A stretch of 12,629 nt of DNA from positions 1 through 12,629 of the forward strand of contig VGJA01000011.1 in NCBI GenBank assembly GCA_016867655.1, given 5' to 3'. A model generated the notes under the pieces. It worked only from the letters and a program-made list of their open reading frames with translations, ran no database searches and had not been told where the DNA came from. The position numbers were made by a program, and so were the translations under genes. The DNA is from Candidatus Altarchaeales archaeon (GTDB lineage: Archaea; Altiarchaeota; Altiarchaeia; IMC4; SCGC-AAA252-I15). Of this stretch, positions 11,376 to 12,629 are shown piece after piece; the stretch's first letter is position 1; the number at the start of each line of letters is the position of its first letter.

Positions 11376-12629
11376 CTACTCCATCTTTCTCAATACTAGT
11401 CCAGTCAGCGGTTTCGGGTAGAAGTAGGTTGATTTTTGGGGCATTCTTTCGCCGTTGTCTGCCACTTTGATTACTTGTTCAGGCTTTGTTGCGTTCATGA
11501 ACATTGCTATCCTGTATTTTTTTTCGTATATCATTTCTATGGCTTTTTCTTTGTCTTTCACGAATAGAATGTTTTCCTCGTATTCCGGGCCGTTGGTTTT
11601 GAAGCCGAGCACTTTTTCCATGAGTATGTAGTGCAATACTGCTGCGTCCAATTCCCTCCAGGCGCGGCTTTTGCCTGAGTTCAGTTCTTTGTCTATCAGG
11701 TTGTCGTCTTTCAGTGAGACTAGGTAGTATTTTCTGTCGCCTGCGAATATGCCTAAAGCGTGCTGGTCTTTCATCTCCTTCAGGTGTTTGAACATTTTGT
11801 CTCTCTGCTGGCCTTCGTTGTTTTTCTCGAACTTGTATACTGTGACGTCAAAGTGGTTTTCCAGCTTTTTCTCGAATTCTTTTTCCTCAAACTTTTTGAG
11901 CTTTTTTATCACCCTGTGGGTTGGGAGTATCACCATGCCTGTGTCGCGGGTGTCCACGAGGAACATCAGCGTGTGTTCAGAGCCTTTGCCGTTGAACTTT
12001 TTTGTGTAGTCTAAGGAAGCCTGGTATCTGTGGTGGCCGTCTGCTATGTAAATCCTTACTCCAGACATGGCGTTCTGAATCCTTTTGATTGAGCTTTCGT
12101 CTGTTATGCCCCAAATCTTGTGTTTTGTTTCGCTGTCGTCTGTGAACTCCAAAAGCGGAGCCCTCTTGCTTTCAGTCTCCAAAATGCCTCTCACGATGTT
12201 TTTTGGGTCGTCGTAGATTGAGAAAATGGGCTCCAGGTTTGCTCTTGTGGCTTTCATTAAATTCAGCCTATCTTCAGTGGGCTTGCACATGGTGCTTTCA
12301 TGCGGCACTATAATCCTTTTTTCATAGTCTTCAATCTTTACTGCGGCCATGAAGCCTAGTCGCCTTCTGATTTCGCCGTCCTCTAAATAGAATTCTGTTT
12401 CATACAGGTATAATGCTGGCTTGCTGTCTTGCACAAGAATGCCTTCCTTAAGCCATTTTTCCATCAACCTTGCGGAATTCTCATATCTTTTTTCGCCGCC
12501 TTCAGGAAGAATGAGCCTCACTATGTTGTAGGGCGAGTTCTCAGAGTAAACCTTCTCTTCCTCCTTGCTGATGACGTCGTAAGGCGGAGTCAACACAAGC
12601 CTTATGTCACCAACCTTCTTTTTGTTGAA
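11376..12629 (-). CDS. DUF1015 family protein, 5' end outside the window
   Basis: The family signatures are all present: TPPYDVIS at the N terminus, VPHESTMCKPTEDRLNLMKATRANLEPIFSIY, the core motif YIADGHHRYQASLDY, LPTHRVIKK, and the C-terminal MPQKSTYFYPKPLTGLVLRKM. The function of DUF1015 proteins is not established. The GHHR motif and the PPYDVIS start suggest a conserved active or ligand site, but I assign no reaction. The frame stays open to the last base of the window, and the codons before the GTG at 12596 read FNKKKVGDIRLV, which continues the usual KVGDLSxVVTPPYDVIS pattern. That GTG is therefore an internal Val, and the true start lies beyond 12629. The visible part has 417 residues, so only a short piece should be missing. 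No transmembrane segments are seen. Confidence 0.92.
   Translation of the reverse strand, partial: FNKKKVGDIRLVLTPPYDVISKEEEKVYSENSPYNIVRLILPEGGEKRYENSARLMEKWLKEGILVQDSKPALYLYETEFYLEDGEIRRRLGFMAAVKIEDYEKRIIVPHESTMCKPTEDRLNLMKATRANLEPIFSIYDDPKNIVRGILETESKRAPLLEFTDDSETKHKIWGITDESSIKRIQNAMSGVRIYIADGHHRYQASLDYTKKFNGKGSEHTLMFLVDTRDTGMVILPTHRVIKKLKKFEEKEFEKKLENHFDVTVYKFEKNNEGQQRDKMFKHLKEMKDQHALGIFAGDRKYYLVSLKDDNLIDKELNSGKSRAWRELDAAVLHYILMEKVLGFKTNGPEYEENILFVKDKEKAIEMIYEKKYRIAMFMNATKPEQVIKVADNGERMPQKSTYFYPKPLTGLVLRKME

Noticed and set aside
12594..12596. GTG as the start codon of the DUF1015 gene
   Set aside because: The frame is open to the window edge and the upstream codons continue the family's N-terminal pattern (KVGD...TPPYDVIS), so this GTG encodes an internal Val.

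Overview
The window reads as a piece of an archaeal chromosome. The evidence is a ribosomal-protein block found only in archaea (and eukaryotes) as a set (L7Ae, S28e, L24e, S19e), a PDCD5-type DNA-binding protein, an archaeal-type glutamyl-tRNA synthetase, and start regions in which a TATA-like box sits about 28 nt before the first codon with no ribosome-binding site. Short intergenic gaps and a GluRS without the usual N-terminal extension are compatible with a small-genome (DPANN-like) archaeon, but the lineage cannot be fixed from this sequence alone.

Layout. Positions 1-1302 (+): the 3' part of a soluble histidine-kinase-like ATPase, ending in an ATGA overlap with a possible 32-residue micro-ORF. 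Positions 1311-2567 (-): a DapA/NAL-family aldolase followed by a small basic protein. Positions 2655-4424 (+): GlmS, divergent from the aldolase. Positions 4458-7000 (+): an unrecognised 203-residue protein, a YfcE/Icc-like metallophosphoesterase, and an exported membrane-anchored protein with an amidotransferase-like ectodomain. This set converges at a 95-bp nested palindrome (7004-7098) on the minus-strand operon L7Ae, S28e, L24e, Ndk, S19e, PDCD5 (9286 down to 7140). Upstream of that operon is a 330-bp gene-free stretch full of base-paired structure, then GluRS (-), another 250-bp gene-free stretch with hairpins and a heptad-based tandem repeat, then a DUF1015 protein (-) cut off by the window end.

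How it works together. The minus-strand operon makes translation and nucleotide-supply proteins; its short leader appears to hold a kink-turn whose closing stem uses the L7Ae Shine-Dalgarno sequence, so L7Ae could switch off its own operon's first gene. GlmS makes glucosamine-6-phosphate for amino-sugar and glycan synthesis.

The most interesting unexplained content lies on the two sides of gltX. One is a pair of adjacent multi-branched RNA-like domains (9382-9603). The other is a two-hairpin element present once on each side of gltX, with compensatory base changes in the stem. No known RNA family was recognised for either.
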